DNA from: Alphaproteobacteria bacterium
GTDB taxonomy: Bacteria > Pseudomonadota > Alphaproteobacteria > Rickettsiales > JADKJE01
DNA length: 22,083 nt
Direction of reading: 5' to 3'
Assembly (NCBI GenBank): GCA_016722515.1
Contig: JADKJE010000031.1
Coordinates: 1 to 22,083 of the forward strand
Of the stretch, positions 14,777 to 22,083 are shown piece by piece. Below the pieces are notes generated by a model. The model was not told where the DNA came from. It was given only the letters and a program-made list of their open reading frames with translations, and made no database searches. A program made the position numbers and the translations under genes. The first letter of the stretch is position 1. Every line of letters starts with the position of its first letter.

Positions 14777-15172
14777 CGACTTCGGGACTATATGCGCCGC
14801 GTCAATTTCGGGATCGTAAAGCAAACAATAGTCCTCTGTCACGTCTGGGAGGTTCTGAAATTGCGCGTTCAAATTCGCCCAGCCGTCCTCCGACCAGTAC
14901 CAAAGACACAACAAATCCTTTTGCATTTGGTCAATGTTGAGATAGTAAGCGGCTTTTGATCTGCCTCGCACCGTGGCAATTCCTTCCAGCAAACTACCAT
15001 CTGCCCGCATGATGGGGGAGGGGATTTCGCGGGTAATGGTATTGATTACCCGTAGCGGGTCATAGATACCGAATACCTCCATAACTTTGCGGCGGTTTCC
15101 GTAATGATATTCCCATTCCAACGCACGGCGGGCGAGTACTTCTTTTTTTGGGATGATGTATTTACGCGCCAT
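14702..15172 (-). CDS. Unrecognised protein, possible replication/repeat-binding protein
   Basis: Intact 156-residue ORF, start MARKYIIPKKEVLARRALEW overlapping the end of the small gene 15162-15320. Basic N-terminus, then EYHYGNRRKVMEVFGIYDPL, SPIMRADGSLLEGIATVRG and a tryptophan-rich middle (LLCLWYWSEDGWANLNAQFQ). Near the end, the coding DNA for VQVRYKSGTSQAVVP is the repeat cluster itself. No known family identified. As with lambda O, whose gene carries its own iterons, the overlap of repeats and coding sequence makes a DNA-binding replication role a reasonable guess, but only a guess. Confidence 0.55.
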   Translation of the reverse strand: MARKYIIPKKEVLARRALEWEYHYGNRRKVMEVFGIYDPLRVINTITREIPSPIMRADGSLLEGIATVRGRSKAAYYLNIDQMQKDLLCLWYWSEDGWANLNAQFQNLPDVTEDYCLLYDPEIDAAHIVPKSVQVRYKSGTSQAVVPQKHAQEVEA

Positions 15173-15320
15173 TTATAAGCCCCTCCAATTGTTGAATTAC
15201 TAAATATAAATCTTCGTCAGGCGTGTAACTCAACGGCCTACCAGCCGCATCAAACTCATCACGCCAAACTTCCTTCAATTCTTCTATCGCTTTTCTGATT
15301 GTTTCGTTTCTTTCCTTCAT
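15162..15320 (-). CDS. Small acidic protein, 52 residues
   Basis: ATG at 15320 with a very good ribosome binding site (AAAGGAGATTTTCATT). Sequence MKERNETIRKAIEELKEVWR, DEFDAAGRPLSYTPDEDLYL, VIQQLEGLINGA; charged N-terminal helix followed by an acidic, probably helical end. Its stop overlaps the start of the next gene, so the two are translationally coupled. Too short for most ORF callers. No family recognised. Confidence 0.55.
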   Translation of the reverse strand: MKERNETIRKAIEELKEVWRDEFDAAGRPLSYTPDEDLYLVIQQLEGLINGA

Positions 15321-15399
15321 AATGAAAATCTCCTTTGACAAGATAATACATCAAAGGAAGATTAGAAACATATCAAAATCATTGCAACTTCATTGCATA

Positions 15400-16217
15400 T
15401 TATTCCATCAATAGGGGACGGTGTATCTTTATCAGGCCGTTTGTTGATACCTCTGCAAGTCCTACGCCGATATCGTTGCGCTGGAAAGCGGATACCTTTT
15501 GACCAAATCGCGTTTTCATCTGAAAAGACGGGGTTATCATAGCGTAATGCGTTTGCCAGTCTTGACTATAAGAGGCCATAATAGCCTTGTGATAATGGGA
15601 GGATATTACAAGGTCAGGCATTTCGCGCTTTTCTTTCAGCTGTTAAAGTACAGGGCTTTGATCGCGTTTGATAGCCCATTGCCCTCATTTTGTCCATTAC
15701 CCGCTCCAGCCCATTGATGGACATACCATATCTTACGCCCGTATTGTGTGAGTTTTAGTTCATCATGGAAGGTTGCGCCGAAGTCCTCAAAATGCTTGAT
15801 AATCCCTTGCTCGGTGTACCCTGTATGCGTTTCGGTTCCTGAGACATACCGCAATTCATCCCCATTTTTTACACTGAATCCAATCTCATATAAAAAGTCA
15901 TCCATAACCGCCTGATGAATTAGGACGTGATCGTCTACTTTCGGAGCGGAGAGTTGGATTGTGTGATGGTGTATCCCTTCGATTGCATCCCCGTTATGGG
16001 TGATTACCTTTTTATATCCCGCGAAACGTTCCTTGATTGTTCTGGCACAATAAAGTAAATGGTCATACAATTTTTGTTGATTAAATGAGTATGTGAGTAA
16101 ACGTTCTTTATCATCCGCCATTAGGGGAGGGAGGGAGATGGAAGGGGGGAATACAGCGCGGTCACTACCGCAATGAGTGTCAGAGATTGCAACGTTGATT
16201 ATGTCGCGCTCTTTCAT
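15400..16217 (-). CDS. Calcineurin-like metallophosphoesterase, one frameshift
   Basis: Phosphodiesterase or phosphatase of the two-metal superfamily. Start MKERDIINVAISDTHCGSDR at 16217, overlapping the previous stop (ATGA). Metal motifs in order: DTHCG (D-x-H), YKKVITHNGDAIEG (GD), YVSGTETHTG in the place of the usual GNH(D/E), WYVHQWAGAG, and then, after a frame break near 15630, DLVISSHYHKAIMAS (the final HxH). The break is a single base in CTTTAACAGCTG: one frame stops at NS, and the next reads QLKEKREMPDLVISS. Full length about 270 residues. The GTETH variant is seen in phage members of the family as I recall. Its substrate is unknown; nucleotide or DNA end processing is possible. Confidence 0.75.
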
Positions 16218-16631
16218 TGCTTCTTTTCCGTAAAATCCCCGCCACGTCTTCGGGAGGCTGCCGCTTTCATGTCACCAACCGCGTCTGTAAGTACGCCAAA
16301 AGTCGCGTTTTGTTGGCTGATAATAAGTTGCTGATTTGTCAATATGGCGGCTATCCGTTCATTTGTTTGGGCCATAGAGACTGATAAATTTTGGATAGCC
16401 GCCGATATTGTACTGAGGGTTTTGGATCGTTCTAACTCCAATTCTCTGTGAAATTGCCGTTCTTGCTCTAGCTCGGTTTGCCGTTCCTGCCTTTGGTATT
16501 CCATGTTTTTCATAGAGACAGGAACTAGCTTATTTGTGATAAACGGCCAAACTTCTTTATACAGAAAATAACTGACAAGGATTCCCCAGCCGCCATTAGA
16601 TAATAGGTTTGTAAAGTCGGTTCACCTCCAT
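16214..16631 (-). CDS. Membrane-anchored coiled-coil protein, frameshifted start
   Basis: ATG 16631 (MEVN) lies in an ATGGAGGTG context; removing one C in AACCGAC continues as DFTNLLSNGGWGILVSYFLY, KEVWPFITNKLVPVSMKNME, then a long coiled coil (YQRQERQTELEQERQFHREL, SKTLSTISAAIQNLSVSMAQ). The clean ORF is 99 residues from MKNMEYQ (16513). One N-terminal transmembrane segment (WGILVSYFLYKEVWPF) followed by coiled coil resembles phage inner-membrane accessory or holin-associated proteins. The stretch between this start and the portal stop at 16734 contains only a 13-codon ORF with an AAAAGGATACCC site. Confidence 0.5.
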
Positions 16632-16733
16632 ATCATTCCGCCGTGCCTAGTTGTACCATCACATATTGAAGCATGGGTATCCTTTTCGACTTGCCGTGTC
16701 TGTACGGGCTTCCTGTGGGCTTCTATGGCACTT

Positions 16734-18272
16734 CTAACCAACTCTTACCACTGGCGTACCCGCTTTGGGGGGGGTTCCTTTGACGATTGTACTCTTTTTC
16801 ATTGTCGTTTGGACAGGGGCGGTATTAGGCGTTTCCCCTACGCCAGCGGGGAAGGCTTCTATAATTTCTTGCTCGCTGAATCCCGCAAGTTTCATTGCAG
16901 ACTTAGCAGGCACGCCGGCGCCCGTCAGCGCCGCCATTGTCGCGGCTTTTTCGTCAACGCTTTCGCCCCATGCTGAATCAACGTGCAATTCATGGTCAAA
17001 GTCGCCAGAGTCAAAAGTTCCGAGGGTCGCGGGGAATACGCCGTTATAAATGCCGATGGTCAAGGCCATTTCAAAGGCGCGAGACAGTGACGATAAAAAG
17101 TTATTGCGGGCTTCGTTTGCGCGGTCAATGGCCGCGCCGAGTAAGGTACGCAAGGCCGTTCCGCTCATTGCGCTTTGGTCTGTGGGGTTCATGGCGTACC
17201 AACGTAACTCCGGCAAATCCTTTTCAAGTTCTTCCATCTGTGCATTTAGGATCGCAAGCGCGTCCGAATAATCCACGTTAGGGATTAGGCTTGAAATAGT
17301 AGCCAAGCCGGGGAGGGAGATAAGCCGCCCGAATATTTGACCGATTACTCCGGTAATGGTGGAGCCGGAAGGAACAGGGGACGCGCTCGCGTCTGTGTTC
17401 ACGCGCGGCGGGGGTAGGGGTCTGCCTTGCGCGTCTGTGCTGTTTGCGGAGGCGATAAAGACAGGCTCGCCAAAGGCGAAAAGCAAATCATGTAAGCGGG
17501 TTGCAACGCGATTAGCTTCGTAAATCTTATCAAGCGCATGGTAAACGCAACCCTGCCCGCGTGCGTCTCCATTGTCTCTAAATTTGGTATGCACTACGGG
17601 GATGAAGTCAATTCCCAATTCAGAAAACGCGGTCACTTCTTTGGGTTGCCCTAACTGCTTGACGGGAGTAGTGCGGGCGTGCTGTCCCTGCCAGATTTCA
17701 AGCGTCTTTGTTTCCGCGTCCCACACTTCCACATAATTTTCAGGCATGTCATTGTCGCCAAGTACAGGAATGTCAAGCCGCAAATAGGTCAAGAATTGAC
17801 GGCTATCTTCCTCAAAGTCAGTCACAAAGAACGGGGATATATCTTCAATATAGGTTTTTTGTTTATCCCCGCGTACACGGATAAATGAGTCGCCATACAG
17901 GGAAAAGCCGCGAATCATTGCGCCTTTGTTGTTTCCAATGTTGCTATCTTTCACAACTTGATCTATAGCATCAATAAGCGGCTGATTTGGTTGCTCTTCG
18001 CCCTCTGTGGGTTTTTCTCCGCCGATGTACGCCATAACCTTAATTTCTTTGCCGGGGAGCATCTTTGAGGCGTAAAACTCAACCGAACGATTTACCACGG
18101 TTCGGAGGCGGCGGGTGGTGTCATCCTCAATAATGGCTTCATCATTGTTATACAGCCCGTATAAAGCGTTATAAAGGTTATTGTAGTCATAAGGCAAAAC
18201 GGAAGGAACGCCGCCCGGCCCCTCTTTATTTGTGCCTGTGATAAAGTCCCAAATCTGGTTAATCGTTGTCAT
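16734..18272 (-). CDS. Portal protein
   Basis: Intact 512-residue ORF. Forms the dodecameric ring through which DNA enters the head and to which terminase and connector bind. N-terminal region TINQIWDFITGTNKEGPGGV then DTTRRLRTVVNRSVEFYASK, a hallmark of SPP1 gp6-like portals; central domain with SFIRVRGDKQKTYIEDISPF and GIDFIPVVHTKF; and a C-terminal region AMSGTALRTLLGAAIDRANE with helices ending in a short variable tail. Start overlaps the zinc-ribbon stop (ATGA). Placement after TerL is standard. Last intact gene before the frameshift-rich part. Confidence 0.88.
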   Translation of the reverse strand: MTTINQIWDFITGTNKEGPGGVPSVLPYDYNNLYNALYGLYNNDEAIIEDDTTRRLRTVVNRSVEFYASKMLPGKEIKVMAYIGGEKPTEGEEQPNQPLIDAIDQVVKDSNIGNNKGAMIRGFSLYGDSFIRVRGDKQKTYIEDISPFFVTDFEEDSRQFLTYLRLDIPVLGDNDMPENYVEVWDAETKTLEIWQGQHARTTPVKQLGQPKEVTAFSELGIDFIPVVHTKFRDNGDARGQGCVYHALDKIYEANRVATRLHDLLFAFGEPVFIASANSTDAQGRPLPPPRVNTDASASPVPSGSTITGVIGQIFGRLISLPGLATISSLIPNVDYSDALAILNAQMEELEKDLPELRWYAMNPTDQSAMSGTALRTLLGAAIDRANEARNNFLSSLSRAFEMALTIGIYNGVFPATLGTFDSGDFDHELHVDSAWGESVDEKAATMAALTGAGVPAKSAMKLAGFSEQEIIEAFPAGVGETPNTAPVQTTMKKSTIVKGTPPKAGTPVVRVG

Positions 18273-18628
18273 TGTGTCACCTGTGTATCTGTGGTTGTCA
18301 CGGTTGTGCCGTTTTGCGCGGCGAGTAAATCGGCTTCTAGCTTTTCAATCTTGCGCTCTAAGCGGCGGATTTCTCCAGCCTCTTGTTCTTTGCCCTTATA
18401 TTTTCGCATGTGTTCCCCGCATGTGTTCTTATATCCTTCGTCGGTAGGATAACCAAAGGTAGCGACCCGTTCACATCCGTATTCGTCACAAACAACCGCA
18501 ACCGCGTTTACCGTGTAGCATGATGGGCATGCTACGATAATGCGCCCCTTGATAAATGGATTATTGTCGATAAGAAGTTTATCGTCATCCGTTATCGTTT
18601 GGCATTCAGTACATTTCCATTTTTTCAT
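18269..18628 (-). CDS. Zinc-ribbon protein between terminase and portal
   Basis: Start MKKWKCTECQTITDDDKLLI at 18628, overlapping the TerL stop as ATGA; a GTG-initiated extension to 18697 would overlap terminase by 73 bases and is not needed. Cysteines: CTEC, CPSC (knuckles of one ribbon) then CDEYGC...C further on (VVCDEYGCERVATFGYPTDE, CGEHMRKYKGK). The C-terminal third is a coiled coil (GEIRRLERKIEKLEADLLAA) ending in threonine-rich TTVTTTDTQVTQ. 119 residues. Function unknown; in this place it may assist packaging or portal assembly. Confidence 0.65.
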   Translation of the reverse strand: MKKWKCTECQTITDDDKLLIDNNPFIKGRIIVACPSCYTVNAVAVVCDEYGCERVATFGYPTDEGYKNTCGEHMRKYKGKEQEAGEIRRLERKIEKLEADLLAAQNGTTVTTTDTQVTQ

Positions 18629-20112
18629 TGTATGATTGTCCTGCCCGTTGTACGGGCTTGTAATCCTTCGGCTAGATAATAGCTGAGATAATCGCACAAC
18701 TGCGAAAATGCGTCAACTTGGTCTTTATAAGCGGAGTTTGGAAAGTTGAACAATTCCGCTTCCCAATCTATCATCCAATCAGAATCAGCCGATGGGGGAG
18801 GGAGTATCACACATCCCTTTTCACACCATTTCGCCGCCTCGTATGCGCGGGCTATCTTGTCGCCTTTGGGCGTGTATGGCATGACTTTTTCAGCAAATGC
18901 GCTGATCTGTTTCATGCTTTGGATGACTTGAATACCGCTTGATTTATTCTCGATGATTATATCCCTTGTGTACTGGCTTTTCATTCCGCCATACTTCTTG
19001 GCTTGCTCCTCGATTGCATATTGCAATTGTGGAAACTCAATCTTTTTGCGCCAAATATCGCGGATGTAAAGTTTGTAATCGGGTGTCAATTCGCCAACTA
19101 TCCCGCATGTATAAGCGGCGGTGTCCTGAATTGACGCGGCGGTATCCCATGAAAAGTAACGACCCACGCAAGGGACTGAGGGTTTGCGGATTGTAAACCA
19201 ATCCCGCTTGAAGATTGCACCGACTAAGGGGGTAGGTCTTTGTTGAAATTGCCCTGCCACGCCGATCTCGGAAAGTGGCAACTTCAAAACGTCCAACTCT
19301 TTGCGCCCGATATGCTCTGGCCAAAGTAGCGTATCTTTTTCGGTACGCGGGTCAGTCATTCCGATGGATGAATGAAAGCGGGTAACGCATTCCCATTCAG
19401 CGGGGAGTATCACAAATTCCCACGGGTCGCCGCGTTCGATAATATGCCCGCATAAATCCTCGTCATGTAACCGTTGCATAATCAATATTTTCTTTACGGT
19501 CTTTGGGTCGTTCCCGCGCATGTGGATTGAATTATCATACGTGTAATTGACCCGCTCGCGCTCGGCTTTGCTATTGGCCTTTGTCGCGTCTAATGGGTCA
19601 TCTATGATTAGATAATCCCCGCCTTGTCCAGTGATTGATCCGCCCGTACCAAAACAGGAACGATAACCGCCAAAGGTATTTTGGAAGTTTTCCTTTGAGT
19701 CCTGCCTCTTATTGATTACGATATGGAATCTTTCCTCGTACCAGCGAGAGGCGATAAGCTCCCGGCACTTCATCGAATCGCGCAAAGTCAACGCCTCGGA
19801 AAAAGAAAAGCAGAGAAATTTCGCGGCGGGTGTCTTTGTCCATACCCACGCGGGAAAGAACACATTGCATAACAGGCTTTTCATGTGACGCGGCGGGACA
19901 TTCATCATTAGACTGTTTGACGGGATGCGCCCTTCAAATAACGCCTGTAGGTAATCGCAAATCATACGGATATGCCAGCCGTCTTGATAGATCGTGCCTT
20001 TTTCAACCAAAGGCCAAGCAGATACAACAAAGGCGTGAAAGTCTCGCCTGAGTAATTCCGCGTCAAGGTCTATGATTGTGACGGCTTCGATTTCTCTAGT
20101 AGCTGTTTCCAT
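18625..20112 (-). CDS. terL: Terminase large subunit
   Basis: DNA packaging motor and headful/cohesive-end nuclease. 495 residues, intact. Start METATREIEAVTIIDLDAEL; N-terminal ATPase with the Walker A-like NVPPRHMKSLLCNVFFPAWV (PPRHMKS), Walker B YLIIDDPL, and coupling region TVKKILIMQRLHDEDLCGHI. C-terminal RNase H-fold nuclease with YFSWDTAASIQDTAAYTCG (first Asp), DIIIENKSSGIQVIQSM (Glu) and YKDQVDAFSQL (last Asp). Overlaps the TerS ORF by 43 bases. Start at 20112 has only an AAGAAG site, so a later start is possible but would cut into a conserved region. Confidence 0.9.
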   Translation of the reverse strand: METATREIEAVTIIDLDAELLRRDFHAFVVSAWPLVEKGTIYQDGWHIRMICDYLQALFEGRIPSNSLMMNVPPRHMKSLLCNVFFPAWVWTKTPAAKFLCFSFSEALTLRDSMKCRELIASRWYEERFHIVINKRQDSKENFQNTFGGYRSCFGTGGSITGQGGDYLIIDDPLDATKANSKAERERVNYTYDNSIHMRGNDPKTVKKILIMQRLHDEDLCGHIIERGDPWEFVILPAEWECVTRFHSSIGMTDPRTEKDTLLWPEHIGRKELDVLKLPLSEIGVAGQFQQRPTPLVGAIFKRDWFTIRKPSVPCVGRYFSWDTAASIQDTAAYTCGIVGELTPDYKLYIRDIWRKKIEFPQLQYAIEEQAKKYGGMKSQYTRDIIIENKSSGIQVIQSMKQISAFAEKVMPYTPKGDKIARAYEAAKWCEKGCVILPPPSADSDWMIDWEAELFNFPNSAYKDQVDAFSQLCDYLSYYLAEGLQARTTGRTIIQ

Positions 20113-20423
20113 AACTCGATTTCTTCTTTTGTCAGCTTCGACAAGTCCGGCTTTTCTTCGCTCTGCATTTCGATCTTATCAGGTACTTTCCCGTATGCGC
20201 GATTCGTCAGCGCGTCCCAAAATTGGTAATTACCTTTTTTCGCCAGTGTAACCGCAATTTCTGTCATTTCTTCGATGACGCTTTTCTTTTTGCCGTCGTT
20301 ATCCGCTTCCAAAAACTCACGGACATATTCGCCAAAGGTTTGATTAAGCGGCTTGCGTCCCTTGCGATTTATGCGCGGGTCGCCTTTTGCAAAAGGTTTA
20401 CCTACTGGCATAGATTTTTTCAT
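20070..20423 (-). CDS. Terminase small subunit-like protein
   Basis: 117-residue ORF with MKKSMPVGKPFAKGDPRINR and KGRKPLNQTFGEYVREFLEA at the start, the basic KPFxxGDPRxNRKGRxP motif seen in DUF5681-type proteins that replace a classical TerS in many phages. Then helical VIEEMTEIAVTLAKKGNYQF and NRAYGKVPDKIEMQSEEK. Directly upstream of TerL, so recognition of packaging DNA is likely. AGGAAT lies 9 bases before the ATG. Classified by position and motif. Confidence 0.65.
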   Translation of the reverse strand: MKKSMPVGKPFAKGDPRINRKGRKPLNQTFGEYVREFLEADNDGKKKSVIEEMTEIAVTLAKKGNYQFWDALTNRAYGKVPDKIEMQSEEKPDLSKLTKEEIELWKQLLEKSKPSQS

Positions 20424-20435
20424 GCGTGATTATTC

Positions 20436-21446
20436 CTAGATAAAATAGTTACCTTCGTGTGTGATGGAGTCGCTTGTAGTCCATGTCATCGGTACAGTGG
20501 ACGATAAAGACGCAGTAAATAAATAAGTTGAACCTGCGTTTTGTGCGATTATAGTCAAAGAGTTTGAACTATTCAATTGAGTTACGCCAGCAAATCCAGC
20601 CGTACCAGAATCAAGTAATCTTGCTACTCCTAGTTGCTGTGTTGCACTTCCATACACTGATGATCTTGCAAATGGTGTTGTGTGTGCAATGCCGCCGCTG
20701 ATTGAAGATGTTGACCCAAAAACAATGTCAACAAATACTTTACACTGTCTCATATTTATTTCATAATATGCGGTCACTGTTCCATTTCCGACGGTTAAGT
20801 TAGTCCATACAGGCGACCATGTTAGTTGGCGGGTGTTGAAAATTGGATATTGAATCAGGTTCTTGTTTGTATAAGTTGGAACTGTCCATAAATAACTTGT
20901 GGCGACTAGTGATAAAGTCGCGGCAACCCTTCCAATGTTGGCAACTTCATCAGTAGAGGCGGGGGCCGTCGAAAATGCCGCATAAGTATCTACTGTTGCG
21001 GTTGCGCTAAAATCACTGTAAAGATTAGCGTAAGGGACGCGGGAACATAAAAGAACAACCGCAGAAGATGCGGCGCGATACCCTACATATAAAAATAAGT
21101 CTTGTTCTTTTCCACCTAATTCAGGCGACCCCATATTAAAAGTATTTGTACCGTCCGCAATAGTTAAAGATAATGCGGCGGTAACGGCTCTAATTGAGTT
21201 ACCGACCTTAAAGTATATCGGTCTATCGGTTGACGGATCACTACCATCTAAGTGCTTTATAGCAATTATCAAATCATTACTAGATACTGATGGGGTTATC
21301 TTGTAGCGGTTAAACATCAACTGTGAAAGTTTCGCCGCTCCCGTTGCTGGGGTTGTGCCTGTGTTTTCGGTTACTGGTACTATGTCGCCGGGGTCAAGTG
21401 TTACGGGGTTTGCGGTGTACCATGCGGTTATCTTTTTATCTGCCAT
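20436..21446 (-). CDS. Virion structural protein, tail fibre-like
   Basis: 336 residues, intact. N-terminus MADKKITAWYTANPVTLDPG with DIVPVTENTGTTPATGAAKL, a pattern often found in phage tail fibre/structural proteins; beta-rich, Ser/Thr-rich remainder with SLTIADGTNTFNMGSPELGG, TVTAYYEINMRQCKVFVDIV and FTASLSSTVPMTWTTSDSIT near the end. No enzyme motif. It is followed by TerS, and preceded by the LamG gene. The beta-rich sequence and context suggest a fibre or tail-tip protein for host contact. Confidence 0.55.
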   Translation of the reverse strand: MADKKITAWYTANPVTLDPGDIVPVTENTGTTPATGAAKLSQLMFNRYKITPSVSSNDLIIAIKHLDGSDPSTDRPIYFKVGNSIRAVTAALSLTIADGTNTFNMGSPELGGKEQDLFLYVGYRAASSAVVLLCSRVPYANLYSDFSATATVDTYAAFSTAPASTDEVANIGRVAATLSLVATSYLWTVPTYTNKNLIQYPIFNTRQLTWSPVWTNLTVGNGTVTAYYEINMRQCKVFVDIVFGSTSSISGGIAHTTPFARSSVYGSATQQLGVARLLDSGTAGFAGVTQLNSSNSLTIIAQNAGSTYLFTASLSSTVPMTWTTSDSITHEGNYFI

Positions 21447-21455
21447 TTTGTTTCC

Positions 21456-22083
21456 TTATGGGTTAGCGCGGATAGTGGGTGAGCCGTTAGGAATACCCAC
21501 GGCGCGGATTATGTTTTCAATCAGCCTATCGGATGAAGTGAGTACCGTACCCGCGAGATTTGCGGCGGTTCCTTTATCGGCGTACACGGCTGGCCCTTGA
21601 AACACCAGCCCGTCAGTGACTAGGGATGTGTCAGGAACGCCCGCATTGTAGAGGGTTGTTACTTCGGCGGCGGTCAGGATGCGGTTATACACGCGGGCAT
21701 CAAATATTTTTCCGTCAAATGGGAGAGTATAAGGGAATAAAGAGGAATTTGTATTTCCTACTACAAAGTTTGTTCCGGTTTCTTCCTCTACGGTTCCCGT
21801 AGGACTTTGAACTACCGTTAGAGCCTGTAAAACTCCATTGATATAGAATTTTGGTTCGTTAGTTGTTGGGTTTGTACTGTCATACGTCACTAAAACATGA
21901 ACCCACGAGGAAAGGGTAATAGAATTTAATGGCGAACTCCATGCCCCATTGATACCCGTCATGTATTGATAATAAAATGCCTTCTTTCCAGTGATGGCCG
22001 CGATTCCGTACCCACTTGATATACCGTTGAAATTTCCTAGTATAAAATTTGATACAGTCGGAGGATCAGTATCCAAATAGACC
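21456..22083 (-). CDS. LamG/concanavalin-like lectin domain tail protein, partial
   Basis: Reading frame open to the right edge (no stop up to 22083; the TTG at 22076 is not a convincing start), so only the C-terminal about 208 residues are present. A Laminin-G-type jellyroll: GINGAWSSPLNSITLSSWVH, VLVTYDSTNPTTNEPKFYIN, YTLPFDGKIFDARVYNRILT and AEVTTLYNAG, the usual end of a LamG_3 domain (F-G-x-I-x-x-x-R-x-Y-x-R-x-L-x-x-x-E). The tail after it (VTDGLVFQGPAVYADKGTAA) is a second beta segment. Such domains in phage tail proteins probably bind surface sugars. Stop 10 bases before the next gene. Confidence 0.72.
   Translation of the reverse strand, partial: VYLDTDPPTVSNFILGNFNGISSGYGIAAITGKKAFYYQYMTGINGAWSSPLNSITLSSWVHVLVTYDSTNPTTNEPKFYINGVLQALTVVQSPTGTVEEETGTNFVVGNTNSSLFPYTLPFDGKIFDARVYNRILTAAEVTTLYNAGVPDTSLVTDGLVFQGPAVYADKGTAANLAGTVLTSSDRLIENIIRAVGIPNGSPTIRANP

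Noticed and set aside
16725..17281. Plus-strand ORFs opposite the portal gene
   Set aside because: Mirror ORFs of a well-conserved minus-strand gene, with unnatural composition and no ribosome binding sites.
18629..18697. GTG-initiated extension of the zinc-ribbon gene
   Set aside because: It overlaps terminase by 73 bases; the ATG at 18628 overlaps the TerL stop in the usual ATGA manner.

Overview
The window is a phage genome fragment: a tailed double-stranded DNA phage (Caudoviricetes) with lambda/HK97-like siphovirus morphogenesis genes. The signs are a terminase pair, portal, scaffold, decoration protein, major capsid protein, head-tail connectors, tail terminator, tail tube, two tail assembly chaperone reading frames, tape measure and minor tail proteins. 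Every convincing gene is on the minus strand, so transcription runs from high to low coordinates. Spacing is tight, with many ATGA or TAATG overlaps and AGGAG-type ribosome binding sites. No integrase, tRNA, rRNA or CRISPR array was seen. The host cannot be named from the sequence; it should be a bacterium.

Layout in the direction of transcription: a LamG-type tail protein open at the right edge (22083-21456); a second virion protein (21446-20436); TerS, TerL, a zinc-ribbon protein and the portal (20423-16734); a membrane-anchored coiled-coil protein, a metallophosphoesterase and two small genes (16631-14702). Next comes an iteron-like array of ten GTACAA repeats (14577-14776) with a winged-helix protein beyond it. 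A DNA-metabolism and accessory block follows (14251-7403): VRR-NUC-like nuclease, two Rossmann-type proteins, an HNH-AP2 endonuclease, a holin-like membrane protein, a terminator, a RecT-like annealing protein with its partner genes, and several small zinc-finger proteins. Head genes (scaffold, decoration, capsid, connectors) run from 7243 to 4189, and tail genes from 4087 to the left edge. The replication and recombination block therefore lies between portal and capsid, which splits the usual head cluster. Tail genes at both edges fit a circular or permuted genome.

A major caveat is that many genes between positions 1 and 16650 are broken by single-base frameshifts, often at homopolymers. 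Their conserved protein sequence continues in another frame. Everything right of about 16650 (portal, TerL, TerS, tail proteins) is clean. I read this mainly as unpolished or low-coverage sequence, with real decay as the alternative. A G17/A15 homopolymer tract at 8665-8696 supports an artefact. Broken genes are given with the span of the inferred intact gene, and frame breaks are described in each entry.

Most notable features: the 11-bp-period repeat array straddling the end of 14702-15172 (candidate origin or operator); an attC-like imperfect inverted repeat around tandem small zinc-ribbon ORFs; an A7 slippery run at the tail-chaperone junction; and the interrupted head-gene order.
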